Of a stretch of DNA of 64,000 nt, positions 1 through 10,600 are shown in pieces. The stretch is from positions 20,762 to 84,761 of the forward strand of contig NZ_WUQZ01000017.1 in the NCBI RefSeq assembly GCF_009829075.1, given 5' to 3'. A model generated the notes under the pieces. That model had not been told where the DNA came from, searched no databases, and worked only from the letters and a program-made list of their open reading frames with translations. This stretch comes from Sphingobacterium composti. GTDB taxonomy: Bacteria > Bacteroidota > Bacteroidia > Sphingobacteriales > Sphingobacteriaceae. The position numbers were made by a program, and so were the translations under genes. Position 1 is the stretch's first letter; every line of letters starts with the position of its first letter.

Positions 1-556
1 TAAGAAACTTTCGTTTTCGTGTCCTATTTTCTTGAACAAAAGACATAATCACATCGTCACCAACCATAACATTTAACCTATTCGCGAGATAATATGATAT
101 TAGCAACTGTTGTTCAGCATTTTCAGCGTTCAATTCTAAGACTGAACCATCCACCAAACTACTCTTAAGAAAACTTTGATCATAATCAGCCTCAACTCCT
201 TTTAACATCACACCCTCGACCTCATCATTGACATTGATTATGCCGACTTTAGTTGCAAAGCCATTTACTGATTCAATGTTAGGAATGGAAAGAATTTGTG
301 TAGTTTGTGAATCAGATAATAACACCGGAGTTAAATCGTAATCAGCTAATGTTTGTTTTGTGACGACAATATCGCCGAAAAAACCACGTTGCTTTGTAGT
401 GATTTCTTCTTTAAAACCTCTCAAAATTGCAACCGAAAGTAATATAGCTATTATAGCAATAGACAATGCACCTATAGTCACACGTACTATAAGCTTTGAA
501 AAGGTACGTTGACCCTTTACATTTATTCTATTGGCTAAAAACAACGGAAAATTCAA
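1..556 (-). CDS. LolC/LolE-type ABC transporter permease, N-terminal part (cut by window edge)
   Basis: This is the N-terminal 185 residues of an FtsX-family permease of the lipoprotein-releasing type (LolC/LolE). The reading frame is open from a TTG start at 556 to the window edge. It begins MNFPLFLANRINVKGQRTFS, followed by a first membrane segment (about residues 24-46, GALSIAIIAILLSVAILRGF), and then the start of the large periplasmic domain. The segment GDDVIM typical of this family is visible near the edge. The family moves mature lipoproteins from the inner membrane toward the outer membrane. No ATG lies nearby upstream in frame, so TTG is the best start. It is divergent from fmt, with a plausible minus-strand promoter in the gap. 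The family is clear; LolC against LolE, or another MacB-like exporter, cannot be separated here. Confidence 0.8.
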   Translation of the reverse strand, partial: MNFPLFLANRINVKGQRTFSKLIVRVTIGALSIAIIAILLSVAILRGFKEEITTKQRGFFGDIVVTKQTLADYDLTPVLLSDSQTTQILSIPNIESVNGFATKVGIINVNDEVEGVMLKGVEADYDQSFLKSSLVDGSVLELNAENAEQQLLISYYLANRLNVMVGDDVIMSFVQENRTRKRKFL

Positions 557-581
557 CCTGCAATAATATTTTGTAACTTCG

Positions 582-611
582 CAAAGTTAATAATTTTTGG
601 CACTTGACAAA
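582..611 (-). promoter_or_regulatory. Bacteroidota-type promoter for the permease gene
   Basis: On the minus strand a TTTG (611-608) is followed after 18 bases by TAACTTTG (589-582), a match to the TAnnTTTG -7 box of Bacteroidota vegetative promoters. It lies about 26 bases upstream of the TTG start at 556 and supports that start. Confidence 0.55.
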
Positions 612-651
612 TTCAAGCCATACTGTTTTAAAATAAAAGTACCGAGATAAT

Positions 652-1572
652 ATGCGTATCGTTTTTATGGGAACTCCAGATTTCGCAGTTGCTTCACTAA
701 AAGCACTGTTGGATGCCGGAGAAAATGTTGTTGCCGTAATCACCGCTCCCGACAAACCTGCTGGAAGAGGACAAAAATTAAACCAATCTGCTGTCAAAGT
801 ATTTGCTGAAGCAAATGGATTACCTGTATTACAACCCGAGAAGTTAAGAGATCCTCAATTTATAACTGATCTAAAATCTTATAAAGCAGACTTGCAAGTG
901 GTAGTAGCCTTTCGCATGCTGCCTGAGATTGTATGGAATATGCCTCCAATGGGTACGATTAATGTTCATGCATCATTACTTCCTCAATATCGTGGCGCTG
1001 CTCCCATTAATCATGCCGTGATTAACGGAGAGAAAGAAACCGGCGTTACAACGTTTTTGTTGCAACATGAAATTGATACCGGAAATGTGCTATTAGCAAC
1101 CAAAGTTGCCATTGAGGAAAACGATAATGCAGGGATTGTACACGACAAATTGATGATTGCTGGAGCCGAGACATTGATTAAAACAGTTAACGGTTTACGT
1201 GACAAATCAATCACCCCAATTCCACAAGAAGACTTTCCGCAAGAAGAATTAAAACATGCTCCGAAAATTTTTAAAGAGGATTGTTTAATTAACTGGAACA
1301 ACACTACAGAAAAAGTTTATAATCAAATTCGTGGGCTGAGTCCATATCCAGCTGCGTTTACATATCTTCATAATAAAGTTTTAAAAGTTTTTGAGACCCA
1401 AAAAGAACTAGAAAACCACGGTAAAGATGCAGGATCTATTGAATCTGATGGCAGAAGTTACCTTAAATTCTCCACAAAAGATGGATATCTCAACTTAAAA
1501 GTAATTCAAATTGAGGGCAAAAAGAGAATGGAAATAAATGATTTTTTAAAAGGATATCGTTTTGAAAAATAA
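652..1572 (+). CDS. fmt: Methionyl-tRNA formyltransferase
   Basis: Transfers a formyl group from 10-formyltetrahydrofolate to the amino group of Met-tRNAfMet, producing the initiator tRNA for translation. The 306 residues are a normal length. The N-terminal formyltransferase fold starts MRIVFMGTPDFAV. The folate and catalytic signature HASLLPQYRGAAPINHAV (residues about 104-121) contains the conserved Asn-His/SLLP/RGAAPI elements, and the C-terminal OB-fold tRNA-binding part carries the LSPYPAAF segment. It stands alone, divergent from the lipoprotein permease and convergent with the small regulator gene. Identification is secure. Confidence 0.96.
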   Translation: MRIVFMGTPDFAVASLKALLDAGENVVAVITAPDKPAGRGQKLNQSAVKVFAEANGLPVLQPEKLRDPQFITDLKSYKADLQVVVAFRMLPEIVWNMPPMGTINVHASLLPQYRGAAPINHAVINGEKETGVTTFLLQHEIDTGNVLLATKVAIEENDNAGIVHDKLMIAGAETLIKTVNGLRDKSITPIPQEDFPQEELKHAPKIFKEDCLINWNNTTEKVYNQIRGLSPYPAAFTYLHNKVLKVFETQKELENHGKDAGSIESDGRSYLKFSTKDGYLNLKVIQIEGKKRMEINDFLKGYRFEK

Positions 1573-1588
1573 TTATATTAGCAATTAA

Positions 1589-1798
1589 TTACTCCTCTTC
1601 GTAAACGATGATATCCCCGGGTTGACATTCTAAAGCCTTGCATATAGCCGCTAAAGTTGATAGACGTATTGCTTTTGCTTTATTATTCTTTAATATTGAC
1701 AAGTTAGAAAGAGTAATTCCGACATGTTCACTTAATTCGTTAAGTGACATTCGTCTCTTGGCCATGACTTGATCTAATCGGATAACTAGCTTTTTCAT
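1589..1798 (-). CDS. Small Cro/CI-type helix-turn-helix regulator (YozG-like)
   Basis: A 69-residue protein that is almost only a DNA-binding domain. The helix-turn-helix runs about residues 17-45 (MSLNELSEHVGITLSNLSIL), and the segment ECQPGDIIVYEEE at the C-terminus is typical of the YozG/HTH_26 group. In many genomes such regulators follow a DUF2975 membrane protein, but no such partner is present here. It ends 17 bases from the fmt stop, on the opposite strand. Target genes cannot be told from the sequence. Family assignment is good; role unknown. Confidence 0.85.
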   Translation of the reverse strand: MKKLVIRLDQVMAKRRMSLNELSEHVGITLSNLSILKNNKAKAIRLSTLAAICKALECQPGDIIVYEEE

Positions 1799-2014
1799 TG
1801 TAATAAAGTTTATATTGGAAAAACATTTTAGCTACAAAAAGGTTTTAATTATTAAACAAAAATAATTTATCGCTTTATAATTAGGACTTAACATTATTTA
1901 ATAAATTTTGGAATGATTTTTGAAGACAGACGAGAGCTCAACAATTATTTCTAAGTACCTAATAATGAATGGATAAATTACAAATTTATTACAATAAATG
2001 ACGTAAAAATTTAG

Positions 2015-2022
2015 TATTTTTG
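2015..2022 (+). promoter_or_regulatory. Probable -7 element for rpoD
   Basis: TATTTTTG matches the TAnnTTTG -7 consensus and sits 29 bases before the rpoD ATG. No clear TTTG box is found about 19 bases upstream, so this is a partial promoter match. Confidence 0.45.
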
Positions 2023-2051
2023 CAACATCCAGAAAAAAGGTATAAAAATTA

Positions 2052-2912
2052 ATGAGACAGCTCAAAATTACACAATCGATCACGAATCGTGAATCACAAT
2101 CTCTTGACAAGTATTTACATGAAATTGGTAAAGTTGACTTGATTACTGCTGAAGAAGAGGTAATCTTGGCACAACGTATTCGCGAGGGTGATCAAGTGGC
2201 ATTAGAGAAATTAACAAAAACCAACTTACGTTTCGTCGTTTCTGTAGCTAAACAATATCAGAATCAAGGTCTTACTTTAGGTGACTTGATTAATGAAGGT
2301 AACTTAGGCCTAATCAAAGCAGCAAAACGTTTTGACGAGACAAAAGGTTTTAAATTTATTTCTTATGCGGTGTGGTGGATTCGTCAGTCTATTTTGCAAG
2401 CTATCGCTGAACAATCACGTATCGTACGTCTTCCCCTTAACCAAGTGGGATCTTTAAGTAAAATCAGCAAGGCTTTCTCGAAATTAGAACAAGAGTACGA
2501 ACGCGAGCCTTCTCCAGAAGAATTGGCGGATATCTTAGAAACTACAGTAGATAAAGTTTCAGATACGTTGAGTAATTCAGGTAGACACGTATCGATGGAT
2601 GCTCCATTTGTACAAGGTGAAGAAAATACATTATTAGATGTATTAGAAAATTCTGACCCAGATACAGATAGCTCATTGATCGACGAGTCATTATCTGAAG
2701 AAATCAAACGTTCACTATCTACATTGACAGAAAGAGAAAGAGAGATTATCGTATTATTCTTTGGATTAGGATCAAATCACCCCCTATCACTTGAGGAGAT
2801 CGGTGAGAAATTTAACTTAACGAGAGAGCGTGTACGTCAGATTAAAGACAAAGCTTTGCAACGTCTACGTCACACATCTCGTAGCAAAATTTTAAAATCT
2901 TATTTAGGCTAA
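2052..2912 (+). CDS. rpoD: Primary sigma factor RpoD (short Bacteroidota form)
   Basis: Housekeeping sigma-70 subunit that directs RNA polymerase to TTTG/TAnnTTTG promoters. At 286 residues it lacks region 1.1 and the long non-conserved region, as is usual in Bacteroidota. Region 1.2 begins at [16 protein letters not shown]. Region 2 contains [39 protein letters not shown] and the -10-binding stretch [10 protein letters not shown]. Region 3 follows the RIVRLPLNQ segment. Region 4 ends with the helix-turn-helix [20 protein letters not shown]. It stands as a single gene with its own terminator. Identification is secure. Confidence 0.96.
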   Translation: MRQLKITQSITNRESQSLDKYLHEIGKVDLITAEEEVILAQRIREGDQVALEKLTKTNLRFVVSVAKQYQNQGLTLGDLINEGNLGLIKAAKRFDETKGFKFISYAVWWIRQSILQAIAEQSRIVRLPLNQVGSLSKISKAFSKLEQEYEREPSPEELADILETTVDKVSDTLSNSGRHVSMDAPFVQGEENTLLDVLENSDPDTDSSLIDESLSEEIKRSLSTLTEREREIIVLFFGLGSNHPLSLEEIGEKFNLTRERVRQIKDKALQRLRHTSRSKILKSYLG

Positions 2913-2936
2913 TTCTTAAGCCTCATAAAAATTTGG

Positions 2937-2970
2937 AAAGCGCAAGATAGTATCTTGCGCTTTATTTTTT
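2937..2970 (+). terminator. Rho-independent terminator of rpoD
   Basis: Two 13-base arms (2937-2949 and 2951-2963, core GCGCAAGATA) form a perfect inverted repeat followed by a T-rich tail ending in six T. It lies 24 bases after the rpoD stop. Confidence 0.9.
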
Positions 2971-3115
2971 GTCAAATATTCATTGCAAATCGACAAATAC
3001 ATGAAATTTTGTCGGTAATATTTATTAAAATCAGCCAAAATTTCCGATTTAGTAATCTAAAACTTCAAGGGCATATCATTTGTTAAAATATTAATGTAAG
3101 AAAGGATAACAATAA

Positions 3116-5716
3116 ATGAACTTTAATAATTATACCATAAAAGCTCAAGAAACTATACAAAAAGCTTCGGAAATTGCTACAGGCAATCAACAACAAGCAA
3201 TTGAGCCAGCGCACATACTCAAAGCATTACTAGCTGTAGACGAGAATGTAATTTCTCATTTACTAAAGAAACTAAATGCCAACATTAATTATATCAGTTC
3301 TGAAACTGATAAATTGGTGGAAGGTTTACCTAAAGTTTCTGGAAGTAATATTTATCTAAGTAACAATACGGCATCAGTATTACAGAAAGCTAATAGTTAT
3401 CTGAAAGAGTTTAACGATGAATATGTATCGATTGAACATCTTTTATTGGGACTTCTCTCCTCTTCGGACAAAGTAGGAACCCTTTTGAAAGACCAAGGAA
3501 TAAATGAAAAAGATTTAAAATTAGCTATAAAAGAATTGAGAGGAAATAATAGAGTAACAGACCCTAACGCAGAAGCTACATATAATGCATTGGGTAAATA
3601 TGCCCGCAACTTAAATGAGTTTGCGGAATCAGGAAAATTGGATCCTGTAATCGGTCGTGATGAAGAAATTCGCCGTGTGATGCAAATATTATCTCGTCGT
3701 ACCAAAAACAACCCAATCTTAGTTGGTGAACCAGGTGTGGGTAAAACCGCTATCGCAGAAGGTATTGCGCATCGTATCATCAAAGGTGATGCTCCAGAAA
3801 ACTTGAAAACTAAAACTGTATTCTCTTTGGATATGGGCGCCTTGATTGCTGGAGCAAAGTACAAAGGAGAATTTGAAGAGCGTTTAAAAGCAGTTGTAAA
3901 AGAGGTTTCCGATTCAGATGGGGAAATTATCTTATTCATTGATGAGATTCACACTTTAGTTGGTGCTGGAGGCGGTGAAGGCGCAATGGACGCTGCAAAT
4001 ATATTGAAACCAGCTTTAGCACGTGGTGAATTGCGTGCTATCGGTGCGACAACGTTGAATGAGTACCAAAAATATTTTGAAAAGGACAAAGCTTTAGAAC
4101 GTCGTTTCCAAAAGGTGATGGTCGAAGAACCAGATACACAAGATGCAATATCTATTTTGCGCGGTTTGAAAGAGCGTTACGAAACGCACCACAAAGTGCG
4201 TATTCTCGACGAATCGATTATTGCGGCTGTGGAATTGTCTCAACGCTATATAACAGATCGTTTCTTACCAGATAAAGCTATTGATTTAGTGGACGAGGCA
4301 GCTTCCAAACTACGTTTGGAAATGGATTCTGTGCCAGAAGCGGTAGATGAATTGGATCGTCGTATCATGCAATTGGAAATTGAGCGTGAAGCGATTAAAC
4401 GTGAGAAAGACGAGAAAAAGGTTGCAGAATTGTCGGAGACTATTGCCAATTTATCTTCTGAACGTGATTCCTTGAAAGCTGCATGGCAATCAGAAAAGAC
4501 TTTGGTCGATCGTGTAAACCAAGAAGTTCAAAATATTGAGAACTATAAATTGGAAGCTGACCAAGCAGAACGCCAAGGCGATTATGGAAAAGTGGCAGAA
4601 TTACGTTATGGTAAAATAAAGGAAGCTCAGGATACAGTTGAGAAACTAAAAGCAGAACTGAACGAAAAACAAAAAAGTTCGCGCATGCTGAAAGAAGAGG
4701 TTACTGCTGAAGACATTGCAGATGTTGTATCTCGTTGGACTGGTATTCCTGTAAACAAAATGGTTCAGTCTGAGCGTGAAAAACTATTGAACTTAGAATC
4801 AGAGTTACATAAACGTGTAGCTGGTCAAGAAGAAGCTATTGAAGCAATTTCTGATGCTATCCGTCGTTCGCGAGCTGGATTAAGCGACGCAAAACGTCCG
4901 ATTGGTTCTTTTATCTTCTTAGGAACCACTGGTGTAGGTAAGACGGAGTTAGCAAAAGCTTTAGCTGAATTTCTGTTTGATGATGAACAAGCATTAGTTC
5001 GTATAGACATGTCTGAATACCAAGAACGTCATTCCGTTTCTCGCTTGATTGGTGCGCCTCCAGGATATGTGGGTTATGATGAAGGTGGTCAATTAACTGA
5101 AGCTGTACGTCGTCGTCCTTATTCAGTAGTCTTATTGGATGAGATTGAAAAGGCACATCCAGACGTATTTAATATCTTGTTGCAAGTATTGGATGATGGA
5201 CACTTGACAGATAACAAAGGTCGTGTTGTAAACTTTAAAAATACGATTATCATTATGACTTCGAATACAGGCTCACATATCATCCAAGAGAACTTCTCTT
5301 CGTTGACAGATGTGAATCGTGATGAAATCATAGCGAAAACAAAAGACGAAGTATTTGAATTGTTGCAAAAATCAATTCGTCCTGAGTTTTTGAACCGTAT
5401 TGATGAGATCATAATGTTCACACCATTGAGCAGAAATGAAATCGGTGATATCGTACGCATGCAGTTCAATCATGTGACACGTCAATTGGCCGAACAAAAT
5501 ATTCAATTGACAGCTACTGAAGAAGCTTTAGATTGGTTGGCACAATTAGGATACGATCCGATTTACGGTGCACGTCCTTTGAAACGCGTTATTCAAAAAA
5601 GAATATTGAACGAATTGTCCAAAGAAATCCTAGCTGGAAAAGTAACTTCAGATTCGGCTATTCAGTTGGATGTCTTCGATGGCAAATTTGTATTTTTAAA
5701 TAAAACAGAGGGATAA
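3116..5716 (+). CDS. clpB: ClpB protein disaggregase
   Basis: Hexameric AAA+ chaperone that threads aggregated proteins through its pore and works with DnaK. The 866 residues match the family. The N-domain Clp repeats occupy residues 1-145. The first AAA domain carries Walker A GEPGVGKT (204-211) and Walker [13 protein letters not shown] coiled-coil middle domain spans about 400-520 and separates ClpB from ClpA/ClpC. The second AAA domain carries GTTGVGKTE, the pore motif GYVGYDEGG and the arginine-finger region near PEFLNRIDE. No CIRCE or sigma-32 promoter was recognised in the 145-base upstream gap. A strong terminator follows. Confidence 0.96.
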   Translation: MNFNNYTIKAQETIQKASEIATGNQQQAIEPAHILKALLAVDENVISHLLKKLNANINYISSETDKLVEGLPKVSGSNIYLSNNTASVLQKANSYLKEFNDEYVSIEHLLLGLLSSSDKVGTLLKDQGINEKDLKLAIKELRGNNRVTDPNAEATYNALGKYARNLNEFAESGKLDPVIGRDEEIRRVMQILSRRTKNNPILVGEPGVGKTAIAEGIAHRIIKGDAPENLKTKTVFSLDMGALIAGAKYKGEFEERLKAVVKEVSDSDGEIILFIDEIHTLVGAGGGEGAMDAANILKPALARGELRAIGATTLNEYQKYFEKDKALERRFQKVMVEEPDTQDAISILRGLKERYETHHKVRILDESIIAAVELSQRYITDRFLPDKAIDLVDEAASKLRLEMDSVPEAVDELDRRIMQLEIEREAIKREKDEKKVAELSETIANLSSERDSLKAAWQSEKTLVDRVNQEVQNIENYKLEADQAERQGDYGKVAELRYGKIKEAQDTVEKLKAELNEKQKSSRMLKEEVTAEDIADVVSRWTGIPVNKMVQSEREKLLNLESELHKRVAGQEEAIEAISDAIRRSRAGLSDAKRPIGSFIFLGTTGVGKTELAKALAEFLFDDEQALVRIDMSEYQERHSVSRLIGAPPGYVGYDEGGQLTEAVRRRPYSVVLLDEIEKAHPDVFNILLQVLDDGHLTDNKGRVVNFKNTIIIMTSNTGSHIIQENFSSLTDVNRDEIIAKTKDEVFELLQKSIRPEFLNRIDEIIMFTPLSRNEIGDIVRMQFNHVTRQLAEQNIQLTATEEALDWLAQLGYDPIYGARPLKRVIQKRILNELSKEILAGKVTSDSAIQLDVFDGKFVFLNKTEG

Positions 5717-5738
5717 GATTTAATAATTCTCCTTTCAC

Positions 5739-5780
5739 AAGGTTCTTTTCAGCGATGGAAAGAACCTTATTATTTTTTTT
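5739..5780 (+). terminator. Rho-independent terminator of clpB
   Basis: Perfect 10-base arms AAGGTTCTTT (5739-5748) and AAAGAACCTT (5759-5768) with a 10-base loop, followed by a run of T. The arm is nearly the same as the hairpin that IS256 later interrupts near 14.4 kb. Confidence 0.9.
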
Positions 5781-5846
5781 ACATCTATTGAAGGCGTATT
5801 CATAAATAAATAATATTTTAGCGACAGATAACTAATATATAAATCT

Positions 5847-6389
5847 GTGGAAATTAATTGGAATGAGGTCTGGGCAAAAATCTTTATAAACAAAGATGAA
5901 AAGGCTTTTCAAAAATTATTTCTTCATTTTTATAATGATTTAGTACACTTTTCTAATGCTATAGTAGGAGATCTTGGATTAGCCGAAGATATTGTTTCCG
6001 ACATCATGCTAGCTATTTGGAATGGCAAAATTGATTTAAAGTCAATTAAAAATGTAAAAACATACCTTTTCAAGGCTACAAAAAACCGCAGCTTAAATAC
6101 CATTAATAGAGATAAGATCCATCTCAAGTATGTGCATTCAAAAGTTATAACAGAATATGCTAGTAGCCCAGAACAATTACTAATTGATAAAGAATTAAAA
6201 GATCTATTGGATAATGCCATAAATAATCTACCTGAAAAGACTAAAATGGCTTTTGTACTTGTTAAAGACAATTTACTCACCTATCAAGAGGTTGCTGATA
6301 TTATGAACATAAGTAAAAACACGGTTGATAGGCATATTCAAATCGCATTTCAAAAAATAAAATCAACTTTATCCATTTTAAAGAGCTAA
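5847..6389 (+). CDS. ECF sigma-70 factor, FecI-like, for the adjacent SusC/SusD locus
   Basis: A 180-residue extracytoplasmic-function sigma factor. Region 2 (about residues 19-88) includes the stretch LAEDIVSDIMLAIWN, and region 4 (about 125-175) contains the helix-turn-helix LTYQEVADIMNISKNTVDRH. The best start is GTG at 5847; no in-frame ATG lies close upstream. It is followed by a FecR-like anti-sigma factor and a SusC protein with an N-terminal STN signalling domain. This is the known cell-surface signalling layout in which substrate binding to SusC frees the sigma factor to transcribe its own locus. The regulatory role is inferred from that layout; the family is clear. Confidence 0.92.
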   Translation: MEINWNEVWAKIFINKDEKAFQKLFLHFYNDLVHFSNAIVGDLGLAEDIVSDIMLAIWNGKIDLKSIKNVKTYLFKATKNRSLNTINRDKIHLKYVHSKVITEYASSPEQLLIDKELKDLLDNAINNLPEKTKMAFVLVKDNLLTYQEVADIMNISKNTVDRHIQIAFQKIKSTLSILKS

Positions 6390-6472
6390 TAACCATAGTT
6401 ATACAAAAATATTCAATTTTGTATTGGTGATAATGATCAGGTAGTTTGTCTTATTTATATAACCAAGACATA

Positions 6473-7540
6473 ATGACTGAAGATCAATTTTATAATCTAC
6501 TACATAAATATATTGCAGGTTCAATTTCGAATGATGAATTGGAACTTTTAAATAAGGAATTAGAACGAAATGCTGATCACAAGTCGGTATTTATCTATCT
6601 AACAAAAAGCACAGTAAAAAAAGATAGTGCTGAGATCCTTGATATAAAATTTCAAAAAATATTAAATAATGTTGAAAGCAAAGAATTCAGCGATCTTTCA
6701 TCATCTATAATAAAACTTTACAAAAATATATCTAGATATATTGCAGCGGCTTTAATTCTTATCATAGGCTATTTCTCCTTTCAAACAATTTTTTCAGACT
6801 CAAATTCCAGAAATACTTATAATATTTCAACCAAATATGGTGAACGAAAAGAATTTATATTACCTGACGGAACGAAAGTATGGCTTAACGCCGGCTCTTC
6901 GATACACTATAAATTAGACAAATCGAAAAAAACACGAGTAGTTAGATTAGATGGAGAAGGATTTTTTGATGTAGCACATAATAAAGAATTTCCGATGAAA
7001 ATATCGGCTAAAGAATTGGAAATAAAAGTAATAGGCACATCTTTTAATATTCGCGCTTATAAAGATGAACGTTTAAGCGAAGCAAGTTTAATATCGGGCA
7101 AGATTGAACTTCAAATAAAATCTGATAATAAAATAATTCAACAAACTGTAATGAGCCCTGGTGAGAAAATAAAGGTTCTTAGCGAGAATCAACAATTACT
7201 ATCGACTAATCTAAAATATAAAGAAACTGAAAGTAATAATACACCTTTAAATATTTCAAAAACACAAATCACACCTTTAGAAAATAACACATCTCTCCAA
7301 GAAACAGCTTGGAAAGAAAATGTTCTCATTATGGAAGGCGAAAGTTTAAAAGAAGCATTACCAAAACTTGAAAGATGGTTTGGTTCAAAATTAACTATTC
7401 AAAATCCAGTCTTAGATACAGTAAAAATTACTGGATCGTTCCAAGAACAAAGTATTGAAGAATTAATTGAGATCTTAAAATTGTCAGGACTTACTATTAA
7501 TTATATAAAAGATAATAATAACCAAATAACACTTTACTAA
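6473..7540 (+). CDS. FecR-type anti-sigma factor (DUF4974 C-terminus)
   Basis: Inner-membrane anti-sigma protein that holds the FecI-like factor and senses SusC in the periplasm. The open frame extends to a TTG at 6446, but the ATG at 6473 (MTEDQFYNLLHKYIAG) gives the usual FecR beginning and is preferred, for 355 residues. The cytoplasmic N-terminal part is followed by one membrane segment (about residues 84-104, core ISRYIAAALILIIGYFSF). The periplasmic FecR domain starts near TKYGERKEFILPDGTKVWLN. The DUF4974 domain, similar to STN, lies near the end (LKEALPKLERWFGSKLTI onward). It lies 83 bases after the sigma gene and 127 bases before the SusC gene. Confidence 0.93.
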   Translation: MTEDQFYNLLHKYIAGSISNDELELLNKELERNADHKSVFIYLTKSTVKKDSAEILDIKFQKILNNVESKEFSDLSSSIIKLYKNISRYIAAALILIIGYFSFQTIFSDSNSRNTYNISTKYGERKEFILPDGTKVWLNAGSSIHYKLDKSKKTRVVRLDGEGFFDVAHNKEFPMKISAKELEIKVIGTSFNIRAYKDERLSEASLISGKIELQIKSDNKIIQQTVMSPGEKIKVLSENQQLLSTNLKYKETESNNTPLNISKTQITPLENNTSLQETAWKENVLIMEGESLKEALPKLERWFGSKLTIQNPVLDTVKITGSFQEQSIEELIEILKLSGLTINYIKDNNNQITLY

Positions 7541-7667
7541 CTATGAAATGAGATAAGGAAATCAATTAAAAAAGGGGACAGAATCCATCCCCCACTTATG
7601 TAATGAATCAATTTTTAAGTACAATGCCCTGAGAAAGTAATGTACTTTAACCAATTCAATCAAATTT

Positions 7668-10600
7668 ATGAAAATTAATTCACTCTATTGCAGTGAACAA
7701 TCACTGCTATTAAAAACTTTTATGATGGTAAAACTCATCATTTGTTTTATTATTACGAGCACACTACAAGTCGCAGCAAACAATTTAAAAGGGCAAGAAA
7801 AAATAAGTCTTAGATTGCATAATAGTAATCTAAAAACTGTATTGAATGCTATTGAAAAACAAACAAACCTGAAATTTGTCTACTTAGATAAATTGGTTGA
7901 AAATAAAGAAATAGAACAGCTAAACATTTCTAATCAACCTTGGAATCAAGTATTAGGTCCCATTTTACAAAATGTAGGTTTATCTCTTCAATCTATTAAT
8001 GATAATCGCATTGTCTTATCTCCTATCAAACCTACTCAAGAAGGAGCTATTATCAAGGGTATCATTACAGACAAACAAGGAACACCACTTACTGGTGTCA
8101 GTGTTGTTGTGAAGGAAAACAATACAGGAGGTAGTACGGATATTGATGGTATGTTTGAAATAAAAACTACAATCAAAGAGCCGACATTAATAATTAGTTA
8201 CGTTGGTTATATCACACAGACGATTCCATATTCCTCGGCTGATTTAAAAGTTGTATTAGATGAAGATTTGACAGCTTTAAATGAAATCGTAGTTGTTGGT
8301 TTTGGTACACAGAAAAAGGCAAACTTAACAGGAGCTGTATCATCTGTTGATATGGAGAAAGTACTTGGAGATAGACCTGTAAGTTCTGCTTCTCAAGCTT
8401 TGCAAGGAGCTGTACCAGGAATGCAGGTTACATTTGGTAGCGGGAGACCAGGCCAAAGTACTGATTTAAATATCAGAGGAATCACGTCAATTAACGGAGG
8501 ATCCCCATTAATTTTAGTTGATAATGTTCCTATGTCTTTGGATAATGTTAATCCCAAAGACATTCAAAATGTCACGGTATTGAAAGATGCAGCAGCAGCT
8601 TCAATATATGGTGCAAGAGCAGCCTTCGGTGTTGTCTTGATCACAACCAAAAAAGGAGCTAAAAACCAACCTACACAATTCAATTATTCCACAAATCTAA
8701 CTTCATCGAGTGCCACAAGTCTACCAGAAAAAGCTTCACCGCTGGAGTTTATCCAAGCACTTAAAGATTTTGGAAATACAACATATTGGACAGGACAGAA
8801 TGTGGATACATGGTTAGGATTATTACAAGAATATCAGAGCAATCCAACTAAATATCCAGAAGGAATTACTACTGTAAACGGAACTCGCTATGCCTTAAAA
8901 GAATACGATATGTACAATGAAGTTTTTGAAAAAGGCTTTGAACAACTACATAATCTATCAGTAAGTGGAGGTAGTGAAAAAATTGCCTATCGTCTATCTG
9001 GTATGTTTACGAACGAAGATGGCATCATGGCTAGTGATAAAGATTCGTACAAAAAATACAATTTGAATTCTTATGTGAGTGCGGAGATCGCTCGAAACCT
9101 TAATATTTCAGGTAATATCTTGTATAGGAATGATGCAAGAAGAACACCAATGAATATGGGTGAAATGTTTTATAGAGCAATCTCACATGGCTCCTTCATC
9201 AATACAGGATTTGATATCGGAATGGATGGAACTGAAGTTCCTTATGGCACACCAAATAATTACTTGAAATATGAAGAACCAAGTGTCTTAAAAAGAGATG
9301 ATTTACGATTATTCGGAAAATTGGAGTACTCTCCTATTAAAGGATTAAATGTAACTGGTGAATACACTTTTAATAAAAACCACGATAACGACACTTACTA
9401 TCAAGTGCGTCATAAATACATGAATCCTAATAATTATACCGAAGAATATCTTTTTAACAACGAATACTATCAACGCATGAATTATACAACGCAGTACAAC
9501 GCTTTGAATTTATATGCTAGTTATAACCATGCACTAGAAAATCATAATTTCAAGTACTTGATAGGTACTAACTATGAAAAAAGTCATAACCAAAGCTTTT
9601 GGGCTAATCGTGCTGATTTATTAAGTCCAAGCTCACCTTCTTTAGGCACAAGTACTGGTAATCAGAGTGTAGGTGATGGTTTCGGTCAATACGCAGTCTT
9701 AGGATATTTTGGGCGTATCAACTACAATTATAACAATAAGTATTTGATAGAAATAAACGGTCGATTTGATGGTTCTTCACGCTTTTTAGAAGGTTCTAAA
9801 TTTGGATTTTTCCCATCTGTTTCCGCTGGTTGGAATATCGCAGAAGAAAACTTTATGTCTGACATAAAAAATCAAGTAAACCTATTGAAGTTAAGAGGGT
9901 CATTTGGAGAAATTGGAAACCAGGTTGTATTAAATAGTTCAGGAAGTCAAGTGTATTTTCCAGTTACACCTAATATGAATACTTCTAATGCCAACTGGAT
10001 TAATCCAATAACAGGTATTAGACAATTAACAATCGCGCCTCCTAGTCTTGTTTCTTCAACATTTACTTGGGAAAATGTGCGTACATTAAATTTAGGTGTG
10101 GATTTAGGCATTCTTCAAGGCCGACTTAACACTAGCTTTGATTGGTTCAAAAGACAAACAATTGGAATGCTATATCAAGGAGCTGATTTGCCAGCAGTAT
10201 TAGGTGCAACTCCTCCATTCCAAAACAGTACAAACTTAGAATCTAAAGGCTGGGAATGGGAATTGACTTGGAAAGACAACATCAATAAATTTAATTATTC
10301 ATTAGGATTTAATTTGTCCGATAACCAAGGATATATTACCAAACTTGAAAACAGCACTGGATTAATCAACTCATATTATGAAGGAAAGCAAATAGGCGAA
10401 ATTTGGGGTTATGTTTCAGAACGCCTTTATACAGTTGAGGACTTTGTAGAAGGCTCACTAAATGCAAATCTGACAGGAGGAACATTAAAACAAGGAATTG
10501 CAGGATTTACGGGCGTTGCACAGAATCCAGGCGATATCAAGTATGCCGATTTAGATGGTGATGGTGTAATTTTCTCAGGTAATGGGACACTGTCTAATCC

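Noticed and set aside
1898..2110. Minus-strand frame of 70 codons over the rpoD upstream region
   Set aside because: It overlaps the rpoD start and its promoter, its composition reflects the AT-rich intergenic region, and no family pattern is visible.
3397..5469. Several long minus-strand frames inside clpB
   Set aside because: All are shadows of the clpB reading frame; none has a start context or recognisable domain.
7574..7592. GGGG/CCCC hairpin in the leader of the first susC
   Set aside because: The stem is only four bases with an 11-base loop; too weak to call. A second inverted repeat, AAGTACA/TGTACTT (7617-7647), is also present but has no clear role.
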